Shown here one piece after another: positions 1 to 7,302 of a DNA stretch of 12,082 nt. Made by a program: the position numbers and the translations under genes. Position 1 is the stretch's first letter; every line of letters starts with the position of its first letter. The notes below the pieces were generated by a model. That model was not told the DNA's origin. It made no database searches and was given only the letters and a program-made list of their open reading frames with translations. Source of the stretch: Chryseobacterium sp. (GTDB taxonomy: Bacteria > Bacteroidota > Bacteroidia > Flavobacteriales > Weeksellaceae); contig JASLCD010000172.1 in the NCBI GenBank assembly GCA_030146295.1, positions 1 through 12,082 of the forward strand, written 5' to 3'.

Positions 1-43
1 TCATTATAGATATTTCAAATTTATTTATATTTTAGCATATTCT

Positions 44-51
44 TAAATTTG
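44..51 (+). promoter_or_regulatory. Putative Bacteroidota -7 promoter box (TAAATTTG)
   Basis: TAAATTTG matches the Bacteroidota -7 consensus TAnnTTTG exactly. It ends only five bases before the ATG at 57, so transcription would begin at or next to that ATG. No clear -33 TTG is visible at the usual distance upstream. The match is direct; promoter function is inferred. Confidence 0.45.
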
Positions 52-56
52 TGAAA

Positions 57-518
57 ATGAAAAAACAGCTACTTTTATTTACCTTTTCTGCCCTGGCGCT
101 TACCTCTTGTAAAGATGACAATCTCGATGCTTACGAAATGGATATCATGAAGGGAGATTGGAAGGTGGTTAAAAGGGAAATAATTTCCGGAAAAGATAAT
201 AAAACGGTGCTTTTTACTGAGACATATACAGGATGTGAAGCAAAAAGTACTCTCTTCTTTAGAACAGACTATTACGTAAGCTATACAGCGTATACAGGAG
301 TAGGTGCAGACTGTACTGCTGCTCCGAAAAATGAAGGAAGATATACTTATGATGCAGATTCAAAAATAATAGGAATTAAGCTTGGTGAAGACTCCTCCAT
401 CAACTACAGAGTTGATGTTTTGACAAGTAAAGATCTTAAACTTGCCCAGCAATCAGGAATTTTTGATATGGACGGAGATAAAGTTCCGGATATTCCATAT
501 GTAACTTACAAAAGATAA
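57..518 (+). CDS. Lipocalin-like surface lipoprotein
   Basis: This encodes a small exported lipoprotein of 153 residues. A short Lys-rich start and hydrophobic stretch lead to a lipobox, LTSC, with the lipidated Cys at about residue 18. The residues after it read CKDDN, which resembles the Bacteroidota lipoprotein export signal (a Lys/Asp/Glu-rich run after the Cys) that sends lipoproteins to the cell surface. Next comes a G-D-W motif typical of the first strand of lipocalin-like domains, then alternating beta-type sequence. Near the C-terminus an Asp-rich segment, DMDGDKVPD, looks like a calcium-binding loop. An in-frame GTG at 51 is also open, but I chose ATG 57 because the likely -7 box overlaps the GTG. 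It is followed by its own terminator and so appears monocistronic. The lipoprotein call is firm; the lipocalin-like fold is likely; ligand and role are unknown. Confidence 0.8.
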   Translation: MKKQLLLFTFSALALTSCKDDNLDAYEMDIMKGDWKVVKREIISGKDNKTVLFTETYTGCEAKSTLFFRTDYYVSYTAYTGVGADCTAAPKNEGRYTYDADSKIIGIKLGEDSSINYRVDVLTSKDLKLAQQSGIFDMDGDKVPDIPYVTYKR

Positions 519-525
519 ATCATAG

Positions 526-549
526 ACTCCCGTTAATCGGGAGTTTTTT
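526..549 (+). terminator. Rho-independent terminator of the lipoprotein gene
   Basis: ACTCCCG, a five-base loop and CGGGAGT form a 7-bp GC-rich stem, followed directly by a T run. It lies eight bases after the lipoprotein stop codon and separates that gene from the hydrolase unit. Confidence 0.9.
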
Positions 550-583
550 ATTACTTTTATATCTAAATTTAAAACTGAATATA

Positions 584-1240
584 ATGAAGAAGATTCTATC
601 AGCATTTCTATTGCTGTATTTTACTATTGCCTTTTCTCAGGAAAAAAAACCGATGTTCTGGCAGGATATCCAGGAGTTTAAGAAACAGGACCAGCAAAAT
701 CCTCCCGCTAAAGATGCTATTCTCCTTATAGGAAGCTCATCATTTACGAAATGGACTGATGTGGCGGATTATTTCCCTGGAAAAACGATTATCAACAGAG
801 GATTCGGAGGTTCCAGACTTACTGATCTTAATTATTTTTCCGATGATCTTTTAACTCCTTACCAGCCCAAACAGATCATTATTTATTGTGGAGACAATGA
901 TTTTGCTGATAATCACAAACTGAAAGCAAAAGAAGTAGTGAACAGATTTAAAACATTCTACAAGAAAATACGAGAAAAATTTCCGAATACTGAAGTGGAT
1001 TATATTTCAATAAAATATTCCCCAAGCAGAGAAGAACTTTGGCCTCAGATGAAAGAAACCAATCAAAAGATCGCTGCTTTTATGAAGAAACAGCCCAACT
1101 CAGAATTTATTGATATTACCAAGGCGATGGAAGATGCCAATGGAAATGTAAGAAAAGATATTTTCCTTGAGGACATGCTTCACTTAACGCCGGAAGGATA
1201 TAAAATCTGGACTAAGGTGATGAATCCTTATATGAAATAA
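584..1240 (+). CDS. Secreted SGNH/GDSL-family hydrolase (esterase/lipase-like)
   Basis: This encodes an exported serine hydrolase of 218 residues in the SGNH superfamily, of the subgroup resembling platelet-activating-factor acetylhydrolase and lysophospholipase L1. An N-terminal signal peptide ends near FSQ (about residue 18). All SGNH blocks are visible: LIGSSSF at 48-54, with S52 as the likely nucleophile and GSSS replacing GDSL; the oxyanion Gly in NRGFGGS at 71-77; GDND at 103-106 with the block III Asn; and DMLH at 197-200 with the catalytic Asp and His, followed by LTPEGY. The enzyme should be intact and act in the periplasm or outside, cleaving ester bonds of lipids or acetylated carbohydrates; the substrate cannot be told from sequence. 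A TAAATTTA at 564-571 may be a weak -7 box. The secreted TPR gene follows after 10 bases, so the two are probably co-transcribed. Confidence 0.9.
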   Translation: MKKILSAFLLLYFTIAFSQEKKPMFWQDIQEFKKQDQQNPPAKDAILLIGSSSFTKWTDVADYFPGKTIINRGFGGSRLTDLNYFSDDLLTPYQPKQIIIYCGDNDFADNHKLKAKEVVNRFKTFYKKIREKFPNTEVDYISIKYSPSREELWPQMKETNQKIAAFMKKQPNSEFIDITKAMEDANGNVRKDIFLEDMLHLTPEGYKIWTKVMNPYMK

Positions 1241-1250
1241 ACGATAACCC

Positions 1251-2216
1251 ATGATAAAAAAAACGATAACCATTTTATTTTTTGCTTTACTGTACACGCA
1301 TTCATTTTCTCAGGAAAAGCCAAATGAAAAAACAGTTCTTCGGGAACTCGCAGAAAATGCCTGTAAATGTACAGATTCCATTAGCCTATCCAACAGGAAA
1401 AAGGAAGATATCCTTAAAGATGTTCATGGATGTATTGACAAACACACAGGGGCACTTCAGATCTCGACTCTATTGAAAGGAGCAGAAAAGATGTCAGAAA
1501 AAGCTCCTGAAGTGAACGGAAAAAAGGAGGTCACCGTGACTTTTAATACCAATAAGGATTCACAGCAGTACAAGGATAGTTATAATGAAATTGAGCGTTA
1601 TCTGATGCAAAACTGTGAAAGCGTAAAAAGAGCTACAAAAACTTCAGAAATCAGCTATGATAAGTTTTCAAAAAATCAAACGGCAATTGATTTCTATCAA
1701 AAAGCTGTTGATGCCTCTAAGCAGGAAAACTGGCAGGAAGCAATTAAGAATTATGAGCAGGCTGTAAAAGCTGACTCCAGATTTATTTATGCATGGGATA
1801 ACCTGGGAATCTGCTATAGAAGAGTCGGAGAATATGACAAGGCTCTCAATGCCTATAAACAGTCATTGGCTGCCGATCCAAAAGGGAAAATGCCCTTACA
1901 GAATATAGCAATAACATACGTTTACAAAAAGGAATATCAGAAAGCTATTGATGCTTATAATGATTTTGACAAAGTATATCCTGGTGATCCCGAAGTGTAT
2001 TATGGAATGGGACAGGTCTATTTTAACCATTTGAAAAATAGTGAGAAAGGGCTTGATAATATCTGCAAGGCTTACAAAATTTATGCTGAACAAAAGTCCC
2101 CTTACCGGTCTGACGCAGAAACCATGATAGGATATATCTACAAGAGCATGAAAGAGGAAGGTAAAACAGATAAGTTTAAGGAAATTTTAAAAAGCAACCA
2201 TATCCAATTTGATTAA
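1251..2216 (+). CDS. Secreted TPR-repeat protein with N-terminal Cys-containing domain
   Basis: This is an exported protein of 321 residues. The signal peptide runs to about SFSQ (residue 21). Residues 25-125 form a domain of unknown function with four cysteines (C38 and C40 in CKC, C61, C122), a spacing that suggests disulfides or metal binding. From about residue 145 to 280 there are roughly four tetratricopeptide repeats, visible by the W/Y-G-Y-A-P pattern (for example NLGICYR, YDKALNAYKQSLAADP and YQKAIDAY). TPRs usually mediate protein-protein contacts. It starts 10 bases after the SGNH hydrolase stop and lacks its own visible promoter, so it is likely the second gene of that operon. It ends at a bidirectional terminator shared with the convergent helicase gene. 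The function is unknown beyond scaffold or adaptor; the association with the hydrolase is inferred from spacing. Confidence 0.88.
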   Translation: MIKKTITILFFALLYTHSFSQEKPNEKTVLRELAENACKCTDSISLSNRKKEDILKDVHGCIDKHTGALQISTLLKGAEKMSEKAPEVNGKKEVTVTFNTNKDSQQYKDSYNEIERYLMQNCESVKRATKTSEISYDKFSKNQTAIDFYQKAVDASKQENWQEAIKNYEQAVKADSRFIYAWDNLGICYRRVGEYDKALNAYKQSLAADPKGKMPLQNIAITYVYKKEYQKAIDAYNDFDKVYPGDPEVYYGMGQVYFNHLKNSEKGLDNICKAYKIYAEQKSPYRSDAETMIGYIYKSMKEEGKTDKFKEILKSNHIQFD

Positions 2217-2223
2217 AATAAAA

Positions 2224-2266
2224 AATGCCCCAAAAGTGATGAACTTTTTGGGGCATTGTATTTTTT
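2224..2266. terminator. Bidirectional terminator between the TPR gene and the helicase gene
   Basis: AATGCCCCAAAA at 2224-2235 pairs with TTTTGGGGCATT at 2246-2257 as a 12-bp stem. A T run lies just beyond it on the plus strand (2261-2266), and A-rich sequence before it supplies a U tract for minus-strand transcripts. It serves both convergent genes. Confidence 0.92.
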
Positions 2267-2277
2267 GTGAAAGTTTT

Positions 2278-3630
2278 TTATTTCTTTCTTTTAGATTTTG
2301 ATATGGATTTCTGCTGAGCTCTGTTTGCTCCGAATTTCTTAGGAGCTTTCCTTTTGGAAGGGCCACCCCAGTTTTCTTTTGTATTTTTCGCTTTTTTCTC
2401 GTGGAATGCTCCCCCTCCTTCATTCAGTTTTACCTGCACCGGGTTTTTCATAACCACCTGATCTTCTTCAGCAGCGATCTTTTTAGGATTGATCTTAACG
2501 TCTTCCGGGAATTCATTAAATTTCAGATCTTTATCCATCAGTAGCTCAATATCAAGAATCAAAGCTTCTTCTTTTTTAGTTACAAAAGTGATTGCCTTTC
2601 CTTCTTTGTCTGCTCTACCTGTTCTACCGATTCTGTGGATATACTGTTCCGGAATATCAGGTGTTTCAAAATTGATCACATGCGTAATATTTGAAATATC
2701 GAGACCTCTTGCCATTACATCGGTGGTAATCAGACCTCTTACCTCTTCATTCTCAAAGCTTTTCATAGCCTTAAGTCTGTAGTTCTGAGATTTATTCGAG
2801 TGAATTACATCAAATTGTTCTGGGAAAAGCTCATCAATTTTAGTAAAGAGCAGGTCAGCATGTCTTTTATTATTGTTAAAAATCAATACCTTGGACATAT
2901 CAGTATCATTCTTCAGCAAATGCTCAAGTAAGTTGATCTTGGTATTGAAGTTTTCTACTTTATAAGCAGTCTGTTCAATTTTTTCAAGCGGTGTTCCTGA
3001 TTTTGCTAATGAAATTTCAATTGGATTTGCAAAATATACATCCAGCATTTCATCTACCGCTTCCGTCATGGTTGCAGAGAAAAGAATGTTCTGTCTCTTT
3101 TCTTTCATCATTTCAAAAATATGAGTAAGCTGTGGTCTGAAACCTAAATTAAGCATCTCATCAAATTCATCAATGACCAATTTCTGAACTTCTTTCAAAG
3201 AAATGGCATTGTCTATGGCAAGGTCCATCACTCTTCCCGGTGTTCCAACCAAAATATCGCAACCGTTGTTGAACAATAATTTTTGAGTATTGATATTTTT
3301 TCCACCGTATATTCCGATTACTCTTGCAGTAATATTTTCCGTCAGTTTTTCAAGAATTTCAGTTACCTGCACCACCAATTCTCTTGTTGGAACAAGCACC
3401 AAAACAGTTGGATTTCCTGTCTTGCTGTATTTCCAGGTTTTAAGAACGGGTAAAAGGTAAGCTAATGTTTTCCCAGTTCCAGTCTGCGCAATTCCCATTA
3501 CATCTCTTCCTGAAAGAATAGGTTTTAAGCTCTTCTCCTGAATCGGTGTAGGTTCAAATAATTCCAAATCCGCTAAAACATCAAGAATTTTAACCGGAAG
3601 GTCAAAATCTGCAAAAGTGAGTTTTTCCAT
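2278..3630 (-). CDS. DEAD-box family ATP-dependent RNA helicase
   Basis: This cytoplasmic ATP-dependent RNA helicase (450 residues) probably remodels RNA structure or assists ribosome assembly or mRNA turnover. The motifs appear in order: Q motif with PTPIQ at 27-31, Walker A AQTGTGKT at 48-55, PTREL at 81-85, TPGR at 130-133, motif II at 154-157, SAT at 185-187, TTDVMARGLD at 302-311, and HRIGRTGR at 332-339. Motif II reads DEFD rather than DEAD; the catalytic Asp-Glu pair is kept and only the third position differs. The C-terminal tail of about 40 residues is very Lys/Arg-rich, like the RNA-binding tails of RhlE-type helicases. RhlE-like is the best subgroup guess, but I do not assign a symbol. 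A TATCTTTG -7 box sits four bases before the start codon. The 158-base gap upstream (3631-3789) holds nothing else I recognise. Confidence 0.93.
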   Translation of the reverse strand: MEKLTFADFDLPVKILDVLADLELFEPTPIQEKSLKPILSGRDVMGIAQTGTGKTLAYLLPVLKTWKYSKTGNPTVLVLVPTRELVVQVTEILEKLTENITARVIGIYGGKNINTQKLLFNNGCDILVGTPGRVMDLAIDNAISLKEVQKLVIDEFDEMLNLGFRPQLTHIFEMMKEKRQNILFSATMTEAVDEMLDVYFANPIEISLAKSGTPLEKIEQTAYKVENFNTKINLLEHLLKNDTDMSKVLIFNNNKRHADLLFTKIDELFPEQFDVIHSNKSQNYRLKAMKSFENEEVRGLITTDVMARGLDISNITHVINFETPDIPEQYIHRIGRTGRADKEGKAITFVTKKEEALILDIELLMDKDLKFNEFPEDVKINPKKIAAEEDQVVMKNPVQVKLNEGGGAFHEKKAKNTKENWGGPSKRKAPKKFGANRAQQKSISKSKRKK

Positions 3631-3634
3631 TTTG

Positions 3635-3642
3635 CAAAGATA
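3635..3642 (-). promoter_or_regulatory. Putative -7 promoter box of the helicase gene (TATCTTTG)
   Basis: On the minus strand TATCTTTG matches TAnnTTTG exactly and ends four bases before the ATG. A TTG lies upstream at 3655-3657, but it is only 12 bases away, closer than the usual 19-21. As with the first gene, the start of transcription would fall almost on the start codon. Confidence 0.5.
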
Positions 3643-3789
3643 GGTATTTAATTACAAGTTGAAAATTAGAGGAAGCAGATATTAAGCTGTAGTTTGCAGG
3701 AACTGGTTACTGGAAGATTATTTCCTGACTGTATTTAATGAATATAAATCCGTTTATAGAATATTTTAAACCAGCAACAACTTAACATT

Positions 3790-4299
3790 CTAATTCACTT
3801 TCACACTACTGCTTTTGATTTTAATGTCATCGTCTTCCCATTTGCTGGAAGTGATGATAACATACCCTTTCTTTTTCGGATCTTTTTTGATGGGAAATTT
3901 GTCCTCCTCCCACTGGTTGCAATGGGTTGAAATAGGTGGCAGTAACGGCTTCCAGCCTGTTTTACTCAAAGTATAAACATAGAAAGGATGCCAGCAGCTG
4001 GTACACCAATTCGGGTAGAAACCAACTTCGTCTTTCCCGTCACCATTAAGGTCTCCCAAATTGTAAAGACTCCCTTGGTTGGCTGGTGAAATGGTAAAAG
4101 GTGCTATTTTTTCATCACTAAAATAAATAGTGGTTTCACACTTTCCTTCACATTCATCACCACAATCACTTACTTTTGTATACGCGTATTCTTTGGTTCC
4201 ATTTCCGTCAAAGTCTCCCGAAAGTTTTTCTTCATTTCCTTGCTGGGCAAAACAATATGAACTGAATAGCGTGATTACGGTTATTATACGTGTTTTCAT
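3790..4299 (-). CDS. Secreted FG-GAP/VCBS-like calcium-loop protein
   Basis: This is an exported protein of 169 residues with unknown function. A signal peptide ends at about FAQQ (residue 20). Two Asp/Gly-rich loops, DFDGNGTKE at 29-37 and DLNGDGKDE at 83-91, match the calcium-binding DxDGDGxxD pattern of FG-GAP/VCBS repeats, which form parts of beta-propeller blades; two loops are too few for a complete propeller. Six Cys lie after the signal peptide, with C46, C50 and C54 spaced every four residues and a CTSC pair at 99-102, suggesting disulfides in an extracytoplasmic protein. It starts 52 bases after the UbiB-like gene stop on the same strand and I see no clear promoter between them, so read-through from that gene is plausible. 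The VCBS-like assignment is from motif recognition only. Confidence 0.78.
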   Translation of the reverse strand: MKTRIITVITLFSSYCFAQQGNEEKLSGDFDGNGTKEYAYTKVSDCGDECEGKCETTIYFSDEKIAPFTISPANQGSLYNLGDLNGDGKDEVGFYPNWCTSCWHPFYVYTLSKTGWKPLLPPISTHCNQWEEDKFPIKKDPKKKGYVIITSSKWEDDDIKIKSSSVKVN

Positions 4300-4351
4300 T
4301 GTGGGTTTGGGTTATGGATCTGTGATAAGTTCTTCATTTTTACTTATTGCA

Positions 4352-5998
4352 TTACTTTCTTGTAATTCTAAGTAAAAGTATTAAAACTAAAATGATTGAA
4401 AAAATAAAGCCCAATACCGCTACCACAGACAACTCTCCTATTCTCGGACCGGATTCGGAAGAGAAAACAATGGCGGTTGCGATGATATTAGCGCCTAAAA
4501 TCATGGCCAGAATCAAATTGACCACGCTGGATTTGATCAGCTGGTTGGTTTTGTCTATATTTTTGATCTCACTGGACACCGTAAATTTGTTTTCATCCAG
4601 TTTTTGAAGAACAGAACGAAGCTCTTTCGGAATTTCATCTACATTATCCGTGAAATTCATCATCCGGTCCATTCCTGTTTTTAAAAGATTCTTAGGACTT
4701 ATTTTTTTGGTGAAAATCTTTTTGGTGTAAGGATGAAGACTTTTTACAATATCCAGATCAGGATTGATACTCCTTCCAACACCCTCTATCAAGCTAATTC
4801 CCTTGAATAAAAGATAAAAATAATCCGGCATATAAAGCCTGTTATCCTTTAAGATATCTTTCATCTTGTTGATCACCACCTGCACATTAATATTCTGCAA
4901 TGATGAGCTGTGAACAAAATTCAGAATATCGTCTACATCGTTTTCAAATCTTCTCTCATCAGGAATTTCATAGCTGACAGCCATTTTTTTGAGTGAACGG
5001 ACTATTTTATGTGAGTTTTTGGCAACAAAACTTACGATAAGATTTTCAAGAATTTCTTTATCATTAGGCTGGATTTTCCCTACTGCGCCAAAATCTATGA
5101 AGACAATTTTACCGTCCTTTTTTACTAAGATATTTCCGGCATGCGGATCTGCATGAAAGAATCCATAATCTAAGATCTGAGAAACAAACAGCCTTAATCC
5201 TGCTTCGGAAACTTTTACAGGGTCAATACCATTGGCGAGGAGAAGCGATTTATCGGTAACTTTTATCCCGTCAATGAATTCCATACAAAGAATATTATTG
5301 TTGGAAAATTCTTCATAGACTTTCGGGACATAGGTTTCTTTATTATTTTTGAAATTCAGGCGAAACTGCAGGATATTGTTTCTTTCATTAGTCAAAGAGA
5401 CTTCTTCTAACAATGATTTTTCAAAAGTGGAAATAGCCTGTTTCATATTAAGCTTCTCTCCTATTTCCGAATAGGCAGATATAAGCTTTTCAATGTCTTT
5501 GATGAGCAGTAAGTCGTCTTCAATAACAGACTGTACATCAGGTTTTCTCAGCTTTAAAATGACCGGACTGCCATCCAGCAGAACAGCTTTATAAACCTGC
5601 GCAATGGAAGCTGTAGCCAGGGGCTCTTTCTGGATTTCACGGAAATAATCCTTCACAGAAATATTGAACTCACTTTCCAGTGCTTCTTCTACATCCATAT
5701 TTACCGTTTCCACTTTGTCCTGAAGCTTCTGCAGCTCCTGAATGAGTTCCGGCGGTAAAAGGTCTTCCCTATTGCTGAATGACTGACCAAGCTTCACAAA
5801 AGTAGGTCCCAACTCTTCGAGAGCGAGTCTTATTCTTTCGTAAACTGTTCCTTTTGAAATAATCTCATCTGAACCGGAAGTTTCTTCCTGCTTATTCCCT
5901 CCGTTCATTCTCGCCACCATATCTTTGAACCCATATTTACTCAATACGGAGATTAATCTTGCGGATCTTTTCAGTTTTCTTTGCTGCTTGTCAAACAT
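4352..5998 (-). CDS. ABC1/UbiB-family atypical protein kinase-like protein
   Basis: This encodes a 548-residue membrane-anchored member of the ABC1/ADCK/UbiB family, atypical kinase-like ATPases that support isoprenoid-quinone biosynthesis or lipid handling. The family signatures are visible: KLGQ at 69-72 (the KxGQ motif), the Ala-rich loop ATASIAQVY at 128-136 replacing the glycine loop, K149 in VILKLRKP as the ATP-binding Lys, HADPHAGN at 282-289 as the catalytic segment, and DFG at 302-304. Two hydrophobic helices at about 490-512 and 523-544 anchor the C-terminus, as in UbiB. Length is normal (E. coli UbiB is about 546). Flavobacteria generally use menaquinone, so the classic ubiquinone role may not apply; I therefore give no symbol. 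The gene for the secreted calcium-loop protein lies 52 bases downstream. The start at 5998 is divergent from the TPR gene at 6086. Confidence 0.92.
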   Translation of the reverse strand: MFDKQQRKLKRSARLISVLSKYGFKDMVARMNGGNKQEETSGSDEIISKGTVYERIRLALEELGPTFVKLGQSFSNREDLLPPELIQELQKLQDKVETVNMDVEEALESEFNISVKDYFREIQKEPLATASIAQVYKAVLLDGSPVILKLRKPDVQSVIEDDLLLIKDIEKLISAYSEIGEKLNMKQAISTFEKSLLEEVSLTNERNNILQFRLNFKNNKETYVPKVYEEFSNNNILCMEFIDGIKVTDKSLLLANGIDPVKVSEAGLRLFVSQILDYGFFHADPHAGNILVKKDGKIVFIDFGAVGKIQPNDKEILENLIVSFVAKNSHKIVRSLKKMAVSYEIPDERRFENDVDDILNFVHSSSLQNINVQVVINKMKDILKDNRLYMPDYFYLLFKGISLIEGVGRSINPDLDIVKSLHPYTKKIFTKKISPKNLLKTGMDRMMNFTDNVDEIPKELRSVLQKLDENKFTVSSEIKNIDKTNQLIKSSVVNLILAMILGANIIATAIVFSSESGPRIGELSVVAVLGFIFSIILVLILLLRITRK

Positions 5999-6085
5999 AG
6001 TGTATCAATAGTAAGTGCAATTTACTCCAAAAATTGTTCCTATTTTTTATTACATTAGAGAACTAAAAAACTATTACCTTATACT

Positions 6086-6898
6086 ATGAAAAAAATTTTA
6101 CTCTTATCATTCTTCCTGTTGAATTCTCATTTTCTTTTCGGACAGTCCAATTACAATTTAGGCTCAAATGAATATGATAATCAAAATTTTCAAAAGGCGA
6201 TATTCTATTTTGACAAGGCTATCAGCAAAAAGGAAAATATTCTTGATTCTTATTTATATAGAGGGATGTCCTACCTCTACTCCTATGATGGAGTAAAAGC
6301 TAAGGAAGATTTTGATAAGGTTCTCAAGTTAGATCCACAAAACAAAACAGTTTATACTTTTTACGGAAAATATTATGCATTAACCAATCAGTTCTCAAAA
6401 GCCGTAGAAAGCTATACCACTGCATTGGAAAGAATGCCTGATGATTATAGACTGTATGGAGAAAGAGCTGCTGCCAAAGCTGAACTTGGAATGTATAATG
6501 ATGCGATTGCCGATGCCAACATTTCTGTAGAAAAGCTACCCCAAAATTATAGAACATATCTAAACCGAGGTTACGTTAAAATGCGTATGGGTAATTATGC
6601 TGAAGCGGTTGAAGACCTCGATACTTCATTATATATACAAAAATCAGAAAAGGGCTATGAACACAGAGGAACGGCCTATGCCTTATTAAAAAAATATGAT
6701 GCTGCATTGCAGGATTTTGAAAAAGCTCTGGAATACAATCCCAATAACCCTCTTGTCCTTTATTATCAAGGCGAAGTTTTATTATCTACAGGGCAGAAAG
6801 AAAAAGCATGCAAAAGTCTTTTAAAGAGCAAACAATTAGGAAATAATGGTATTGATGATGTTATTTCAAAAGCAAAATGCCCGGAGGTTAAGAATTAA
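6086..6898 (+). CDS. Secreted TPR-repeat protein
   Basis: This is an exported protein of 270 residues made almost wholly of tetratricopeptide repeats. A signal peptide covers residues 1-20 (ending FGQ). About six to seven TPR units follow without a gap from residue 22 to 250, marked by segments such as YFDKAI, DFDKVLKLDP, SYTTALERMPDD, NRGYVKMRMGNYAEAVEDL and DFEKALEYNPN. Such proteins act as scaffolds for protein contacts in the periplasm or at the outer membrane in Bacteroidota; the partner is unknown. Upstream is an 87-base divergent region shared with the UbiB-like gene. Downstream, a weak A/T-rich hairpin at 6915-6944 lacks a T run and is not a convincing terminator. It is not clearly related to the TPR protein at 1251, which carries an extra Cys-containing domain. 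Confidence 0.88.
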   Translation: MKKILLLSFFLLNSHFLFGQSNYNLGSNEYDNQNFQKAIFYFDKAISKKENILDSYLYRGMSYLYSYDGVKAKEDFDKVLKLDPQNKTVYTFYGKYYALTNQFSKAVESYTTALERMPDDYRLYGERAAAKAELGMYNDAIADANISVEKLPQNYRTYLNRGYVKMRMGNYAEAVEDLDTSLYIQKSEKGYEHRGTAYALLKKYDAALQDFEKALEYNPNNPLVLYYQGEVLLSTGQKEKACKSLLKSKQLGNNGIDDVISKAKCPEVKN

Positions 6899-6978
6899 AA
6901 AACAACAACCCATCATTGATATTTTAAGAATAAAATTCATCAATAACAACAAAAACCACCATATATCATAAAAATTAA

Positions 6979-6986
6979 TATATTTA
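6979..6986 (+). promoter_or_regulatory. Possible -7 box for the Cys-rich peptide gene (TATATTTA)
   Basis: TATATTTA is a one-base variant of TAnnTTTG and lies 37 bases before the peptide ATG, followed by an A-rich leader typical of flavobacterial genes. No TTG is found at the right distance upstream, so support is weak. Confidence 0.3.
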
Positions 6987-7023
6987 CAGCGTACAAATAA
7001 AACAAAACCAAAAGTATTAGAAC

Positions 7024-7188
7024 ATGAAAAATTTACGTAACAACAAACTTTCAAGAGAGCAATTAAAAGGAATTGCAGGAAGCGGAATCATTATCGGAAA
7101 CTGCTCAAACCAATGCTGCCCAACAGATGGAAGACCAAGATGTCCAAGACTGATCTGCCCTGCTGTAGTATGTCCTGAGTACATGTAA
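7024..7188 (+). CDS. Bacteriocin-like Cys-rich small peptide with GG-type leader
   Basis: This is a 54-codon gene read directly from the sequence. The N-terminus (residues 1-21) has the leader pattern K-L-S-R-E-x-L-K-x-I-x-G, ending KGIAGSG. This is the pattern of 'bacteriocin-like' leader peptides common in Chryseobacterium and relatives and related to double-glycine leaders cut by PCAT/C39-type exporters. Cleavage is expected near residue 19-21. The remaining 33 or so residues hold six Cys (27, 31, 32, 40, 45, 50), and four of these are followed by Pro. The last 15 residues form three exact pentads, CPRLI, CPAVV and CPEYM. An even Cys count suits disulfides or modification. It has its own terminator and A-rich leader. 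No exporter, maturase or immunity gene is visible in this window, so processing partners would lie elsewhere. Function (antimicrobial or signal) is inferred from the leader only. Confidence 0.85.
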   Translation: MKNLRNNKLSREQLKGIAGSGIIIGNCSNQCCPTDGRPRCPRLICPAVVCPEYM

Positions 7189-7221
7189 TCCACTCAAAGA
7201 AATTTTAGGTAAAAAATAAGG

Positions 7222-7247
7222 AGACTGTCTTTCTAGACAGTCTTTTT
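7222..7247 (+). terminator. Rho-independent terminator of the Cys-rich peptide gene
   Basis: AGACTGTCT, a TTCT loop and AGACAGTCT make a perfect 9-bp stem followed by a T run. It starts 33 bases after the peptide stop codon, which supports the peptide gene being a real transcription unit. Confidence 0.92.
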
Positions 7248-7302
7248 CTATAGTTTGGATATAATTTTAAACAATAACAAACATTTACAGATCATAAGTT
7301 TT

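Noticed and set aside
2489..2782. Plus-strand ORF opposite the helicase
   Set aside because: It is antisense to helicase motifs V and VI, which are certain; its Ser/Leu/Ile-rich translation is typical of a shadow frame.
3631..3789. Small RNA or ORF in the gap between the helicase and the calcium-loop protein
   Set aside because: Apart from the -7 box at 3635-3642 I see no frame, hairpin with T run or repeat there; the CTGGTT/AACCAG pair is too short and far apart.
4347..4607. Plus-strand ORF of 86 codons opposite the UbiB-like gene
   Set aside because: It lies wholly in the 3' part of a well-supported gene on the other strand; its hydrophobic look mirrors the coding for the UbiB membrane helices.
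6915..6944. A/T-rich hairpin after the second TPR gene as a terminator
   Set aside because: The stem ATTGAT-ATTTTA has a two-base bulge, no GC core and no following T run, so chance pairing in AT-rich DNA is likely.
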